Origin: Isoetes taiwanensis
Lineage: Eukaryota; Streptophyta; Lycopodiopsida; Isoetales; Isoetaceae
NCBI GenBank assembly: GCA_021234155.1
Contig: JAJEKV010000022.1
Coordinates: forward strand, 8,744,934 to 8,808,933
Direction of reading: 5' to 3'
Length of the DNA: 64,000 nt
Made by a program: the position numbers and the translations under genes. The notes beneath the pieces are model-generated. The model had not been told where the DNA came from. It saw nothing but the letters and a program-made list of their open reading frames with translations, and ran no database searches. Shown here in pieces: positions 11,056 through 23,365 of the stretch (the stretch's first letter is position 1; each line of letters begins with the position of its first letter).

Positions 11056-12170
11056 ATGAGGACGGACCTCGAAAGCGTGATAAAGGCTTTGCTAGCCGCA
11101 CAAGCAGTGAGCAGTTCGGTGGTAACGCCCAACGCCGCCAAGCATCAGCTCGAGAACCGTAGAGACAAGAAGAGGAGCAAGAGAGGAAGGTCCCCAGCTC
11201 CGGACTCCTCCGACTCAAGCTCGATTCGTACCATTCTCGAGGAAGAAGAAGAGCGTAACCAAGTCCCAGCAGACAAAGGCAGGAACCACCCTTGGAGGGG
11301 ACGGCTAAAGGACACAAGAACCTCCGACTACCGTAAAAAGTAGACTCATTGGGAAATGTTTGGAAGGCCGTGAAGCTCGAGCAATTCTCAGCGGAACAGC
11401 GTCGTGCATGGAGGCGAGGTTTGGCTTGACGAGATGAGCGAATACGGCAATGCCTATGGTATGAAGGATAAGGATAAAGGCAGTGGTGGCAACAACAAAC
11501 CTGGGGGAGCAAAGACGATTTGGTGGAAGGGCTATGCCAAGGCTCATGGTTTAAGCAGGACGCTTTGTCCGTTCAAGAAGTTTGCTAAAGCCTTCAAGCG
11601 CCATTATGTCCCAAGAGAGCACAAGTCCAAGATGATGCAGCCAGTTCACAAAGTTGCAGCAAGGCAACAAGTCGCATTTAAAATACACAGAGGAATTTAT
11701 GAGGCTAAGGTCAGACATGTGCCAAAGTTAGAGAGAAGCACGCAGTTGGAAAGCTACATTGAAGGTCTCGAATGAGGAGATCCGCAAGCTTGTAAGGGCA
11801 ATAAACCCAAGAACAAGATGGTTTAGTCCAAGGCAATAAGTTTGCAAGGAACAGGGACCTCAGAATAGTGGGCGAGGCAAAGAAAGATTACCAAGATAAA
11901 GGCAAGGCAAAGCGGTTTCAGCCCAAGAACAAATTTGGGACCAGCTAGAGCCCCATATAGTGGCAATCAAGGGAAGCGGCCAGGAGAAGAAGCGGTATCT
12001 TTCAAAGACAAACAGAAGGGTCAAGCTACTCCAAAGCCGTATGAAGCCTTCTGCAGGCCATGCCCAAGGAGAAGAGAGACAGAGTGCATAGAAAAGCAAA
12101 ATTTTGCTTCGTGTGTTTCCACCAGGGCCATAGAACGGTGAACTGCCCATATGTCATGAGTGCAAATGGC
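11056..12170 (+). pseudogene. Gag remnant with CCHC zinc knuckle
   Basis: Gag forms the virus-like particle. A Ser/Arg/Glu-rich lead (11056-11343) is followed by a capsid-type segment at 11404-11775 (FKKFAKAFKRHYVPREHKSK, then KLERSTQLESYIEGLE), typical of plant Ty3 gag. A perfect nucleocapsid knuckle C-x2-C-x4-H-x4-C is encoded at 12105-12146 (CFVCFHQGHRTVNC). Capsid and knuckle parts are in different frames, so at least one indel separates them. Confidence 0.7.
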
Positions 12171-12299
12171 CCTTCTAGTTGGGAGATTGGGACACTTTGA
12201 CCCACGACGACGGCGAGGAGGCCCGCGACTACATTCGTGGTGAGTGTCATATCTTTGCCGCAATAGATACTGAGCAAAGCAGAGCCAAGAAAGTAATTT

Positions 12300-12850
12300 C
12301 CACAATTAGGGAAAGGCCAAGGCCAAGTCATTTATAGTCCTGATAGATTCGGAAGTAGCCATAACTTTGCATCTCCCGTAATGGTTCAAATGTTGAAGTT
12401 GAAACCATTAAAGTCAAAACCAAGGCCCGTTGTCTTAGCAAGTGGAGCAAGAAGGCGCACGGCCAGTAAAAGAATCAACTTTGACATCGACTTGCCGGGG
12501 ATTAAGATCCGTATAGGGGCGTAAGTAATGGGCATTGGCAAGTACGACTTGATAATAGGTATGGAGTACCTTGACCAGCAGGGCCATTATTGATTGTGGA
12601 AAGCGAAGGTGACCTTCCCAACACCCGACGGCAAGATCATTGAGATAACAGGTAAAGAAGTTGTTCCCATCATGCGTGTATGTCTTCTAAACTACTGTTC
12701 AAGTGCATCAAGAATGAGCGAGGTAGCATACATCTTCAAGCTTGAGATTAGTGGAGCCGGAATTGGAAGGAAGCAAAGAAGACGGGATGCTCAAAAGTTG
12801 CCGAGGCAAATAGCTAAGTTGATCACGGAGTTCCACGATCTCTTTCCGTG
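12300..12850 (+). pseudogene. Aspartic protease remnant of the chromovirus
   Basis: The active-site motif lies at 12340-12351 (LIDS), and one missing G turns the expected DSG-SSHNFASP into a frameshift right after the catalytic Asp-Ser. The downstream protease region (GIGKYDLIIGMEYLDQQGH) continues near 12530-12590. The following ORF (12594-12851) is the usual linker ending in LITEFHDLFP, which leads into the RT domain. Inactive as it stands. Confidence 0.65.
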
Positions 12851-12959
12851 ATGAGATCAAGCAGCTCCCTCCTTATAGGGGAGTCGAAAAGTAGATAGCA
12901 CTTCGAACCGTGAACAAAGCCCACAAGCAAGGCTCCATATAGAATGACAACACAGAGTT

Positions 12960-14190
12960 GCCTGAGCTAAAGAAGCAGATTCTGCTAGAGGAGCTGCTCG
13001 ACCTAGGTTTCATTAGACCTAGTGTCTCCGCCGTTTGAGCCCCATTCTTTTGTCAAGAAGAAGGATGGATCTTTGAGAATGTGCATAGACTATAGACGGT
13101 TGAATAAGCACACCATTAAGAACAAGTATGCGCTTCCAAGATCGATGACTTGATGGATCAGCTTCAAGGAGCAAAGATCTTCTCCAAAATTGACTTAAGG
13201 TCGTTATCATCGAGATAAGGATAAAGGAGGAGGATATCCACAAGACCGCCTTCGTGACGCCGGTATGGGCATTACGAAGTTCACAAGTGATGCCTTTCGC
13301 TTATCAAATGCCCCCGCAACATTCATGAGGCTCATGAACGATATCTTCGAGGAGTTCCCGGACACCTTTGTGATTGTTTTCTTTGATGACATTTTGGTGT
13401 ATAGCAGCATCCCTTGAAGAGCACCCGCAACACTTGAGAAGGGTGCTAGAGAAGTTGAGAAGACACCGTTATATGCCAGGGTCGCCAAGTCAAGTGCCAC
13501 TGCAAATGAAGTAGAAGGTGGAATACCTTGGTCATGTGATCTCGGGCGAAGGCATCTCGACGGACCCCGCCAAGATTGAAGCAAGTGATTCAAAGGGTCG
13601 GCCAAGAATGTGCACGAGGTCAAGTTTTCTGGTCTAGTAGTGGTACTACAGTGAAGTTCGTAAAAGAACTTTGTAAAGATAGCAGCCCCGCTAACGCACC
13701 CTAACGAGGGGAGAAGAAGGTGAAAGATTGGGTAGAGCATTGGCACAAGAAAGCCCAAAAGGGGTTTGAATTGTTGAAGGAAGCTTTAACAACAGCCCCG
13801 CCTTTAACCCCCGCCGGACCCTGGAGAAGGATAAGCTTGTAGCAACAGATGCGAGTAAGATAGCTACAAAAAGTGCAAAGGTTATGCAAGAAGAACGTGT
13901 GGTAGCGTATGATTCCGTGAAGATGAACGACGCCGGTGACGCCGCCACCCAACGCACGATCAGGAGTTGCTTGCAGCTAATCGGGCATTAAGAATATGGA
14001 GGCACTATCTCTTGGGAAGGAAGTTCCAATTGGATACCGACCATCGAGCCTCCAATATGTATTCACGCAACCACACCTCAATGAGGCGGAGATGGATGGA
14101 GTTCCTCAAGAATATGACTTTGATATAGTCTACAAGCCGAAGCTCAATGTGGTAGCAGATGCGCTTTCAAGGCATCCCCGACAACTAGAG
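12960..14190 (+). pseudogene. Reverse transcriptase and RNase H remnant of the chromovirus
   Basis: RT landmarks in order: [14 protein letters not shown] near 12985-13025, [20 protein letters not shown] near 13048-13110, [19 protein letters not shown] near 13140-13197, and the catalytic FFDDILVYS at 13379-13405. RNase H follows: the first Asp in LVATDASK near 13835-13860, and the C-terminal region ending VVADALSRHP at about 14145-14180. At least five frame changes and several stops interrupt it. Confidence 0.75.
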
Positions 14191-14279
14191 TGCATTGCAA
14201 TGCAATTTCGACGCCTCTCCAAAAGACTTTGGTAAGAAGATTGAAGAGTCCTTGCCAATGGATGTGGATTTCAGGGAAG

Positions 14280-15410
14280 TATGGGTAAGCCTCTCTAAGG
14301 AGGCTAGAACAGATAAAGAGCGGGAGGCCTTCAAGCATTATAAGAAGGAAGGCAACCTGTTATACCATAAGAACAAGTTGTGCGTACCCGAATCATCGTG
14401 TGTAAGGAAGTTGATCCTCCATGACACGCACAACAGCCCAATAGCTGGCCATGCGGGATTCATGAAAACATATTTCAAAGTGCGCGCAGCTAGCTATTAT
14501 TGGCCGTGAATGAAGAAGCAAATAGCTCGCTACATCAAAGAATGTCGCCTATATGCCGCCAGACGGCGGAGCAGCCAAATCCTGGGGCATTAGAGCCATT
14601 AAGCGGTGCCAAACGCTAAGTGGGAGGTCATCAGCATGGATTTCATCACAGGACTCCCAAGAACGGCCGAGAGCAAGGATGCCTTGATGGTAGTGGTCGG
14701 CGTTGTCGAAGATGGCACATTTTGTGCCTTGCGCAGACCACGTCTGACTATGGATACAAAGAAAGCTCTTCACCAAAGAGATCTTCGGGCTTCATGGCAT
14801 GCCAAGGGGAGATTATCTCCGGCTGTGATCCGGTTCATGAGTGCCTTTTGGCAAGACCTCTTTGGCGACGATTCAGACCAAGCTATCCATGAGCATCTGT
14901 ATCATCCTCGACGGATGGCCAAACGGAGCGGACCAACAGATCTTAGAAGACATGCTACTTAAACTATGTCCGAATAAGCAAAGTATGTGGGAAGAATTCA
15001 TTCACTTGGTGGAGTTTGCATACAATAGCACCAAGCAGAATCGTCCCGTGATGTCGCCATTTATGATCAATTATGGCTATCGCTGCCTAACTCCGCATTA
15101 ATTTGGCACAACCCCGTCAAAAGTAGAAGTTTCGCAGCCAGATGTTGGCCGATATGCAGCAGCTTCGTGGAAGAAGTTCGAGGTTATCCGCTAGCAGCAA
15201 GAAGTCGCCGAAGAGCATCGCCGACAAGCATCGAACAAATTCGAGAGTTCAAAGTTGGAGATGATGTATGGCTCAAGATAAAAGTGAAGCAGCGGCTCGG
15301 GATTGGCAATTGCAAGAAGCTTGCTCCAAGGTGGGCTGGACCCTTCGTAATAATCAAGAGAGTAGGTAATCAATCCTACAAGTTGGAATTGCCAAAGACA
15401 CCTAAAGATT
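14280..15410 (+). pseudogene. Integrase remnant of the chromovirus
   Basis: The zinc-binding HHCC region reads LILHDTHNSPIAGHAGFMK (14412-14470) followed by KECRLYAA, where the second Cys of the CxxC has become Tyr. The catalytic core starts KWEVISMDFITGLPRT (first Asp near 14638). The second Asp (CDPV...) and the FAYNSTKQNRPVMSPF region (15016-15060) follow in other frames. The C-terminal GPY/F-type module VWLKIKVKQRL...RWAGPFVI is at 15264-15350. Frameshifted and inactive. Confidence 0.75.
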
Positions 15411-15577
15411 CATAAGGTCTTCCACGGAGTTTGTTGAAGAAGCATACTCCAAACCCGCGAAGTCTTGGACACTCCAACGCTTGTTGGAAATGATCTGAGG
15501 AACAACCGGAAATAATTCCGTAAATGATTCTTGATAAAGCTTTTAAGAAGACAAGGAGGTCGAATTCCTCCAAAGAT

Positions 15578-15622
15578 TTGGTCAAGTGGAAACACTTACC
15601 GCTGGAAGACGCCACGGGTACT
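15578..15622 (+). pseudogene. Chromodomain fragment of the chromovirus
   Basis: The frame 15578-15622 reads LVKWKHLPLEDATGT, matching the core of plant chromovirus chromodomains, which guide integration to marked chromatin. The preceding part of the domain (EVEFLQ) is in the neighbouring frame, so a one-base change lies at its start. Confidence 0.6.
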
Positions 15623-15739
15623 TAAGAAAGATTTAGTAAAGCAAGCACCCACAATTTATGGAGCAATGGGACGGCAAGGTCATCTCCCAAGAAATCGCCT
15701 CGTGCATGTCGATTTGTGTAGGTTAATTCTTGTATAGAT

Positions 15740-16577
15740 TAATCTCCACGATGCAACCTATGATTGGTATGGATCGCGATGCGTTGTTATCGATGATGAG
15801 ACCACTACGGTGATCTCTAGGGCGGTGTAATGTCAATGTAGGCATGACCGCCAAGCTTCCGCTTTGGGCGAGTGGAAGGTAGATTAGAAAGTCTACTGGG
15901 CCCCACGGAAGTAGACGACCTCGAGAGAAAAGAGGTCATTAAGGAATGCATTGATAGGGAAAGCACCTTTAGCCCCATATATGTTTTGATAGGAGGAATC
16001 CATCCTTCCGCCCCCACGCCGAGAAGGATATCCTCCACGCCGGGCAACTAGAGGTGTAGGCATGAGCGCATATAGGCATATAGGCGCCGTCTCCACTCGC
16101 CATTATGGAAGATTCATCCTCTTCCTACGCCGAGATTAGCCATGCATTCATGTAGATAGGTGGGTGGTCACCATATAACCAAAATTTATTAAATAATTAA
16201 AACGGTACTAACGTGAGTGTCGACACAAGAGCCGAGAGAGCGCCCCCTGAGGGCAAGGAGGTCGAAGTTATCTGAAGACTTGCAACACAAGTTTTGTTGG
16301 AATGTGTTGCAAGGAATGAAGAGTACCTCCACAATAATTATAGATATGAAATGTTGAAATTTTGTCTAACTTAACATAGTGAATAACTTGTTAATGGTGG
16401 TATGAATTGATAAGTATTCCATAATATAATAACGTAATAATGTTCTAAAAGTAATTACCTTAGAGTAATCGTGATAAATGTATAAAGATTATATTGTAGG
16501 TATCACGCTGATTGCGTGCTGCGTTTAGGAAGATCCCAAGGTGGGGACCCACGATGTCGCGGACAAAGATCATTTTT
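15740..16577 (+). other. 3' untranslated internal region of the chromovirus
   Basis: Non-coding stretch between the end of the chromodomain frame and the polypurine tract. It turns AT-rich after 16300. No second gene recognised. Confidence 0.5.
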
Positions 16578-16590
16578 AAGGTGGGGAGAA
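16578..16590 (+). other. Polypurine tract
   Basis: AAGGTGGGGAGAA directly abuts the 3' LTR start TGTGACG at 16591. This is where plus-strand DNA synthesis would be primed. It fixes the LTR boundary. Confidence 0.85.
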
Positions 16591-18156
16591 TGTGACGCCC
16601 AAAGACAAGATAATCGCCCCCCGTGACGCACATTGTACCGCCATCGCCACGCCGCATTACCGCCACCCCATTGACGGTACGCCAACGATAGCCAGTAAGT
16701 AGCCCTAGGGGCAACTTACTAGGAGTGTTCATATATTAAATGTGCACATGTGCACATTAATGAGGGCACACCTTTCCATGTTGGCATAGTTTGCCACCTA
16801 GCCACTAAAGGCAAGTGGGGCCTTTCAATTATCCCACATGCCAAATTGGGTAATTGGAAACCCTAGCCTAAACCCCCATGTCTATTTAGGGTAGGAAAAC
16901 CCTAGCTTGCTAGTTTTCGCCCTTAGGGTTTTAGAGCTCGGGCTTTGGCTGCCCCAGAGCCAAAACCGCCTCCCGACGCCCCTGCCAATTGCGCCATCGG
17001 GTTTCCACAATTCGATCAGCTCACAGGATGGTTGAACTCGTGTCGAGGAGCCACTCAAGGATCAGAGTTTGGTCAATTTAATAGCTTAAACCGCCTTCTA
17101 GTCATAGAATCAAAGAGGTTTAGACTATTAAATTGCCCATAGCAGCCTATCTAGATCTTAGATCTTGGACACTAACTAAAGAACCTAACTCGATGATTAG
17201 ATCTAGTTCTTTAGTTCTTCCTCGTGATGTATTTGGATGATGTATCTCTGAACTCCTTGTATTGGGAAGGGGGTAGAGGCCCTAAAGCTTGTAGTTGATG
17301 CTCCTAGAGTAGCCTCTCTAGTACACCGTAGATTCGCCCTGTGGCAAGAGCCACACCTGGTTGTGGGTGAAGGGGCCGACCGGGCTAAGAAGGAGATTCA
17401 TGTCCCGACTCTGAACCATCCCCCGGTGTGTAAAGCCTACCGGGATCATTGTGACTAGGTCTAATGGCTTACCACCGAAAGCGGGTAAGGCATGGGCTCG
17501 ACACCGTGAAGTGGTGTACACTTTCCGCTGGGTTCAAATAATACCTGGGCAAAGGGCCCTCTAGTCACCTTGAGTTAGCATGTAGATCTCGAGGGAGTGA
17601 TCCCTACCGCCCCATCGAACCGGGAGGATGAGACCTGTGAATAGCCCCTTCGGCTATGCATCCGCGGGCTACAAGCCAGTCCCGACACTTTTCAAATTTA
17701 CTCGCAAAGTGTGCAATGGAGGGGCGGATGGAGTGGACAACCCTATGCTATGTTCTTATGCCAGCCAAATCCATTGCCATGAATTCCGCTCCGAACGAAC
17801 TCGAGACCCAAGCCGCCGGGCCATCCTTTGAGTCTCGAGCCTTGGGTAGGACCCCCCTATGTGATGTGCCGATCTTTGTCTATGCAGAGATATGAGGAGG
17901 ACCATCCTTCAAGCGATGGTCGCCGAGATGTTGATGTATGTGCTCTTGACATGTATGTTTACGCCTCCCAGCCTAGGTAGGCCCCGAGGGAGACGGGTAG
18001 AATGACACCTTCACTCTTCCCAATCGGTGACTGGAAGCTACGGGTGCGTTGATATGTGGAGGGCCCCCAGACGATCAGCATGGGGCTGGTGTGGGGGGAA
18101 CTCCTCGCTTGTTGTATACCTGGTGAGGGCACCGTATACGAGTAGGGGACGTCACA
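16591..18156 (+). repeat. 3' LTR of the chromovirus
   Basis: Starts TGTGACGCCCAAAGACAAG and ends GACGTCACA. Same length (1566 bp) and full co-linearity with 5057-6622. Equal length despite many small differences means insertions and deletions balance out. Confidence 0.9.
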
Positions 18157-19559
18157 ACTGCTTGCCATGGGGTGATATATTTGGGACTAAAACTAGTCTA
18201 TGATGAAGAAATAGTGGTTGGCAATGTGGCTTCTATACTTAAAAACATGCAATATCATGTTGACTTCCATTTACTTGCCTCAATTTCTATTTCATTTTGG
18301 AATTACCACATTGCAAACTATAAATTATCATTCAAATATTAGTAGATTAGAATGTCCAAACATATTGATCTTATAATGGCACTATCACATTTGTTTGAAG
18401 GGTTGTCAGCTTGTAAGTCTGTTGGTGTGAAGGTAAAATTATAACCAGTTAAGCAAGTATGCATAGCTTGAGCAAGTGGGCAAATATTCAATTAAGGGGT
18501 TCATCAAGTTAGACATGAAGACCTTGGTTGCTAAGCATTAAACATTGAGCGAAATAATATCATAAAAATTGCAATGGTTCAAAAGCCCGAATATGGGCTT
18601 ATGCCTGTGGGATAAATGTGAGACGAAGCCCGAATATGGTTTCAGGCCTGTGGGATAAATGTAAGAGGAAGCTAGCTCAATATGGAAAGCTTATCTCCCT
18701 CTAAACTGCCGGCTATTCTACAGAGATGCTGAGACGAACTTGTATATAGGTGGGCACATGGATAAAACAAAGGGGAAGGCGAATAACAGGGAATAGATTG
18801 CCGGAAGGTTTGGTCAAAGGCAGCTTCAGTACTCGAGTCAATGCCCGATCTACAGTAACCTTGCAATAGTTAATTATAAAGAGTTTAATGGTTATGTTAT
18901 CTTTGAAAAACTCTTGTGTTAAGGACATGATATTATATGATTGATCTATAGGAAATGAGTGACCATATTGTGGCTTTCCTATTAGATCATGTTCTTGTAA
19001 TTTGTGAAAGTATATTGACTTGATATGCAAGGTTGAATTGAGATTAAAAAATCTTACTAGGCATTGGGAAAAGTGATTGTTCAAGTTTATTAAATCACTT
19101 AATTCTCTTCATTGTTGATACTAAAAATTGCAAGGGTTGTGAGAAGTCTTAATGTATGGTCATACCCTTCATTGACCTTGTTAGCACACATTATTGGCTT
19201 CAAGCGTTATGATATAGGCACTATGCGTAAGGCAAAAACATAAATCTGGAATAATACCAATTTACATAAGATTTTATTAATACGTAAATATCAATTGTCC
19301 AATTCTATATTGCCACCTGTACAAAATTCTTTTAAGGTATATAAGGGTGAAGTGAGCATTCTGTACAAAATTCTTTTAATGAATGTAAGGGTGAAGTGAA
19401 CATTCTGTTTTCCAGTGAACATTTTGTTTGAGATTAACATTCTCCATTTGCGTTGAACATTCTGAAACTTTAAAATGCACAACTCTGAAACTTTTGACAA
19501 TATCCTTCTCCATCCCATATAAATCAGTTTGGTATTCTTTTCGCACCTATTTTAGTACA

Positions 19560-19785
19560 GCCGACATGTGTTTTTCAAATTAAAAGCAGTCTGTACTTGT
19601 GGTTAGAGGCAGATGATGCATTTAAGGCGGAGATTTCAGGATAACATGACATGTTATCTCTTTTGTTCTGTTGATCGGATGCAGCTGATATGTGTTTTTC
19701 AAATTAAAAGCAGCCCTTACTTGTGGTTAGAGGCAGATGATGCATTTATGGCAGAGATTTCAGGATAACATGACACGTTATCATT
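19560..19785. repeat. Tandem duplication, 124-bp period
   Basis: TGTGTTTTTCAAATTAAAAG starts at 19567 and again at 19691. Both copies run through GATGATGCATTTA and GGATAACATGACA. A few substitutions separate them. Non-coding. Confidence 0.8.
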
Positions 19786-20283
19786 CTTGGGTTATAATAT
19801 CCAACTCAAGCGAGAGGGAATTGAATATAGAGGCATTTTTGTTGGGCAAAAGATTGGGCACATGAAGAATTCCGATGGGTTTGTTACTGCTACATCTACA
19901 CGAGATCTCCAATTTCTAAAATGCATAATCGATGGGCGGATTGAAACAGAATTGGCCGTTGTAGCATAAAGGGTTTTTGGATGCAACCGTTTACCAGTAA
20001 GAAAATTTCCTTAATTTCTCATGGGAAAATCATGACCTCTATTGCATGTTTTGCATCCTTATACCTCTGTACATGGTATAAAGAGTATAAATAAGTCTGC
20101 CATGTGATTTATAATTGGATAGGTTGAGTAGATTTTTGAGGGTAGGTTGAGTATATTTTTTAAGGTGCTCTCAAAGAAGTTCTTTGTTTACTATAGAATA
20201 CAGTAGCTTATTATGCGAATCAAAAGCCATCGATCTGAGCCATCGGATCGGTATTCTTGAATAGAGCGAGCATGCATCTCTCC

Positions 20284-20318
20284 CATGCATGCATGCATGC
20301 ATGCATGCATTGCATGTA
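20284..20318. repeat. (ATGC)n microsatellite
   Basis: Seven or more uninterrupted ATGC units followed by an imperfect one. The sequence is self-complementary. Confidence 0.9.
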
Positions 20319-21283
20319 TTTTATGGGGCCCTAGTTCGTTCAGGGATCGCTATTTCTTGCAGGTTCTTCATCGGCTTCTCATCAGCGTTTTCTTCTCTCC
20401 AACAGTTCCCTTGACTCCCATCCACCCCCCCTTAATATTGTATATTATTGTACATGTTTTTTTGTCGCGTGGCACACATGACCAGCCCCTCGCTTTTTTC
20501 GAGGTTATTGTTTTCTTATCTTTGTATTCTAGTTTGTTGATGTGCAAATACAATGGGATGAGTGACTCCGTCTTTTTCAGGCTTTGTGGGTTTTTTAATG
20601 GGAGCATTTTTTTGCAGTCTTATATTGTGTCCAAGCCCCTTGCCGAGGGCTTATCACTAGGGTTTTTCCTTGAAAATCCGAAGGGCTGGAGTTTTTGTCT
20701 ATTTCACGCGAGCCTTAATTCAAGAATGGAGTAATATAGTAGATCCTTTTGTGCTCGCTACACATGGCAAAATATGACTTTAATTAAGATATCTTTGATT
20801 TAAATATGCAGATTAACATTAAATGCCAAGGATTGTTTTAAAAGGTATCCAAATGTGTCTATAAAATCCACAAAGTACACACTTAAGCAAATGAGATTAG
20901 CAGGGTTTCTGTTCACATGTAGTGAAGGCCTTTGGAAAATAGGGCCTCTTAGTACTTTGAAGCAATTATAATACAAAGAGCCATAACTATCGTCTTCTAC
21001 ATATGCCTTGAGGAGGAGTTTGAACGATCACAGAATGATGTGCTTATGATCATTGCATCACTTAAGTTTTCATCTCAGAGATTTGTCTATAGCAGTATTC
21101 AGTACAAAACCAAGATCCTTCTTTTTTGAGATTTGAAACAACGTAAATCTGTGATCGCGGCACATCCCCTTACAGAATGCTTAAATGGTTTTTCCCATAG
21201 CTGTCCCATGACCTCTACAAACCCCCTTAGAAATCACCTTAAAGGTCATCTTCACTACTGGCAGACTTTTTTGCAATAGTGCA

Positions 21284-22640
21284 ATGGTTCTAGATTGGAT
21301 CTGGAATGGCTACAGATTACCGTGGTTGACAGCCCCACCTCTGCAACCTTGGTTCGGGAAGAACCACAGACTTGTGGATCAACACTTAGTTTTTATGGAA
21401 GGTGCCATTCAAGATTTACTTTTACAAGGCACTGCCATTGAGACAACATCTGTTTCTTTCATTTGCTCTCCTTTGGGTGTGGTTCCGAAGGCTGCTACTA
21501 AGCTCTGTCTTATCTTGGATCCCCGCTACGTGAACCATTTTTTAGAGCATAAGCTAATCAAATATGAAACTATCTAAGACTTGCCTACTCCTGTGAAGAA
21601 AGATGAATGTTTATTTACCCTTGATCTTCATGTTGGCTATCACCATGTTGCTTTACACCCATCAGCCTGGACTTACATGGGTTTTCAATTCCAAAGAAAA
21701 TTTTACATGTTCACAACGCCACCATTTGGTTTGTCTACTACATGCTATGTGTTCACAAAGCTTATGCGCCAGGTTGTAAAGCATTTGAGGGCCAGCTCTA
21801 TCCCATGTATTCCATATGTTGATGATTTCCTCTTTACAATTCACTCTAGCCATTTTTACCGCACGCGCGACAATGTCTTGCGAATTTTTCAGTCTGCAGG
21901 CTTCGGAATTGCTTTGCATAAATGCCAGCTAGAGTGTAGGCATGAGGTGAAGTTTCTTGGCTATGTTATTAACACTTCCTTAGGTCTTCTTTCCATTGCA
22001 CCACCAAGGAGAAAAAAGTTTTTGGATCTAGCCAAGAGTCTTGCACTGAAGGAGAAGTTATCGTCTTGCTTCCTTTCTAGGTATGATTGCTTCAATTAGG
22101 CCAATTTTTGGTCTTTTTTGCAAGCTTCTCAGTTTTCACCTTTTGACCATTTATAGCTCCATTACTTCTTGGTCCCAGTGTGTATCTTTGAACCCACTTG
22201 CCTTGGTTGAAATAGATGCCTGGTCACGTTGGTTTGATTTGTTGAATGGTGCTTTGGGAACCAATCTCGCCATTTATTTCCTTGTCTTATGATACTAATG
22301 GGGAGTCTAGATCCATGATTTCCCTTCAAGTAATGATTTTAGTGGAACCTTTGATGTTGTTGAACAAGCTTCCTCTTCCACTGCCCGTGAGCTTTTTGCG
22401 TTAGCCCATTTTCTTGAATTGCATGCTGAGAACTTTAAGGGCAAGCGTTTACTGGCTTATGGGGATTCTTTGAATTCTTATTTTATCTTGAATAAAGGGG
22501 GCTCAAAGGTGTCGTCCCTCCTTTGTTTGTGCCTCCAAATTTTCACTTTGTGTCTTAGACACAACATTCTTCTCAAATCGGCACGGATTCCACATAGTCT
22601 CACTCAATGGGCTTATACTTGTCAAAATTGAGGGATTTTG
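21284..22640 (+). pseudogene. DIRS-like retroelement: reverse transcriptase and RNase H remnant
   Basis: The frame 21284-22099 holds an RT with GVVPKAATKLCLILDPRYVN, DECLFTLDLHVGYHHVALH, TPPFGLSTTCYVFTKLM and the catalytic box PYVDDFLF (YVDD at 21815-21826). A single in-frame TAA at 21575-21577 interrupts it (ETI*DLPTPVKKDE). After 22083 the frame shifts and reaches an RNase H-type region at 22340-22631 with SSTARELFALAHFLELHAEN and AYGDSLNSYFILNKGGS. The LDPR and FGLS wording and the RNase H fused directly to RT fit DIRS/tyrosine-recombinase retroelements better than gypsy, copia or LINE. No tyrosine recombinase or split direct repeats are visible, so the class is inferred from RT alone. Bounds of the whole element are unknown. 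Confidence 0.55.
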
Positions 22641-22749
22641 ACGATTACGGTTTTACATGAGAGTTTTTTAACATCATTGACTTAGCCTAGGGCCCTCGTG
22701 ATTGAGACCATTTTGCAACCACCTTTTGCCAAAGTTCAATTGCTGGGAC

Positions 22750-23365
22750 CCTATTCCTGGGGGTGAAAATATTTTTACCCCGGTTATTGTGATTCTATCG
22801 CAAGATATTCCCTCCCGCAGAATCACCAGGCCGGCGAAACGGGGTCCGTTCTGGAGACCTCGTAAACTGTACCTTGACAAGGTCACGTGCACCTACTGAT
22901 GCATCCCAGCCGTCAGTCAGCCGGGTTCATCCTGGCCGTTTGTTTCGAAACCTTCCGGCGGAATCACCACGGAAACAAACCGTCGGATAGAATCACAACT
23001 CTTATATTCCACTAGAAGGAATCACAACCGTAGGATACCCCTCCGCAGAATCACTGAATTCTAATTCCACTCGAAGGAATCACGTTAACGTGATTCTGCC
23101 AGATGGAATCACATTCTGTGGTATTCAACGTGGCGGAATCACCACAGAGAGATTCCGGGGGACGAAATCTCAGTTTTGTGATTTCCCCAGATAGAATCAT
23201 TCCCTCTTTTTTCATGATCCCGCCGGACAGAATCACGCCGGATTGATTCCTCCCGGCGAAATCTCACGGAATGTGATTTCGTCTGGCGAAATCATTCTGT
23301 CCATGATTCTTTTTGACGGAATCACCAATTTTCTGATCCATTCGACGGAATCACCACCACCCAGA
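22750..23365. repeat. Left palindromic minisatellite array (GTGATTCC/GGAATCAC)
   Basis: A dozen or more degenerate units of roughly 25-35 bp whose ends are GTGATTCY and RGAATCAC, for example GTGATTCTGCCAGATGGAATCAC at 23090-23112. Each unit is itself an imperfect palindrome. The same unit makes up the array at 30527-31275. Non-coding; the ORFs here are shadows. Confidence 0.8.

Larger units (their letters stand above)
5057..18156 (+). mobile_element. Ty3/gypsy chromovirus LTR retrotransposon, full-length but mutated
   Basis: A 13.1-kb element with two LTRs of exactly 1566 bp, a polypurine tract at the 3' LTR, and the domain order gag, protease, RT, RNase H, integrase, chromodomain. Integrase after RT places it in Ty3/gypsy; the chromodomain tail makes it a chromovirus. 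Almost every domain is split over two or three frames by 1-2 base indels, so no long polyprotein frame survives. Flanks ATCTT (left) and ACTGC (right) are not a target duplication, so an end is mis-set or the element has recombined. No primer-binding site matching the usual initiator Met tRNA is visible right after 6622. The element is unusually rich in extra sequence between the 5' LTR and gag (6623-11050). Confidence 0.9.
18157..21283. other. Intergenic DNA with small tandem duplications
   Basis: No gene recognised. It contains a 43-bp duplication at 18583-18668 (AAGCCCGAATATGG...), a 44-bp duplication at 19318-19405 (TGTACAAAATTCTTTTAA...), a duplication with 124-bp period at about 19560-19785 (TGTGTTTTTCAAATTAAAAG...) and an ATGC microsatellite at about 20284-20318. 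The ORFs 19787-19969 and 20285-20734 have no recognisable motif; the second begins inside the microsatellite. Confidence 0.5.

Noticed and set aside
5052-18161. Target-site duplication of the chromovirus
   Set aside because: Flanking five-mers ATCTT and ACTGC do not match.
20285-20734. 149-codon ORF starting in the ATGC microsatellite
   Set aside because: Its start is repeat-derived and no domain is recognisable.
22750-23365. CRISPR-like array of short palindromes
   Set aside because: Units are degenerate, spacers are not unique or equal in length, and the genome is a plant's.
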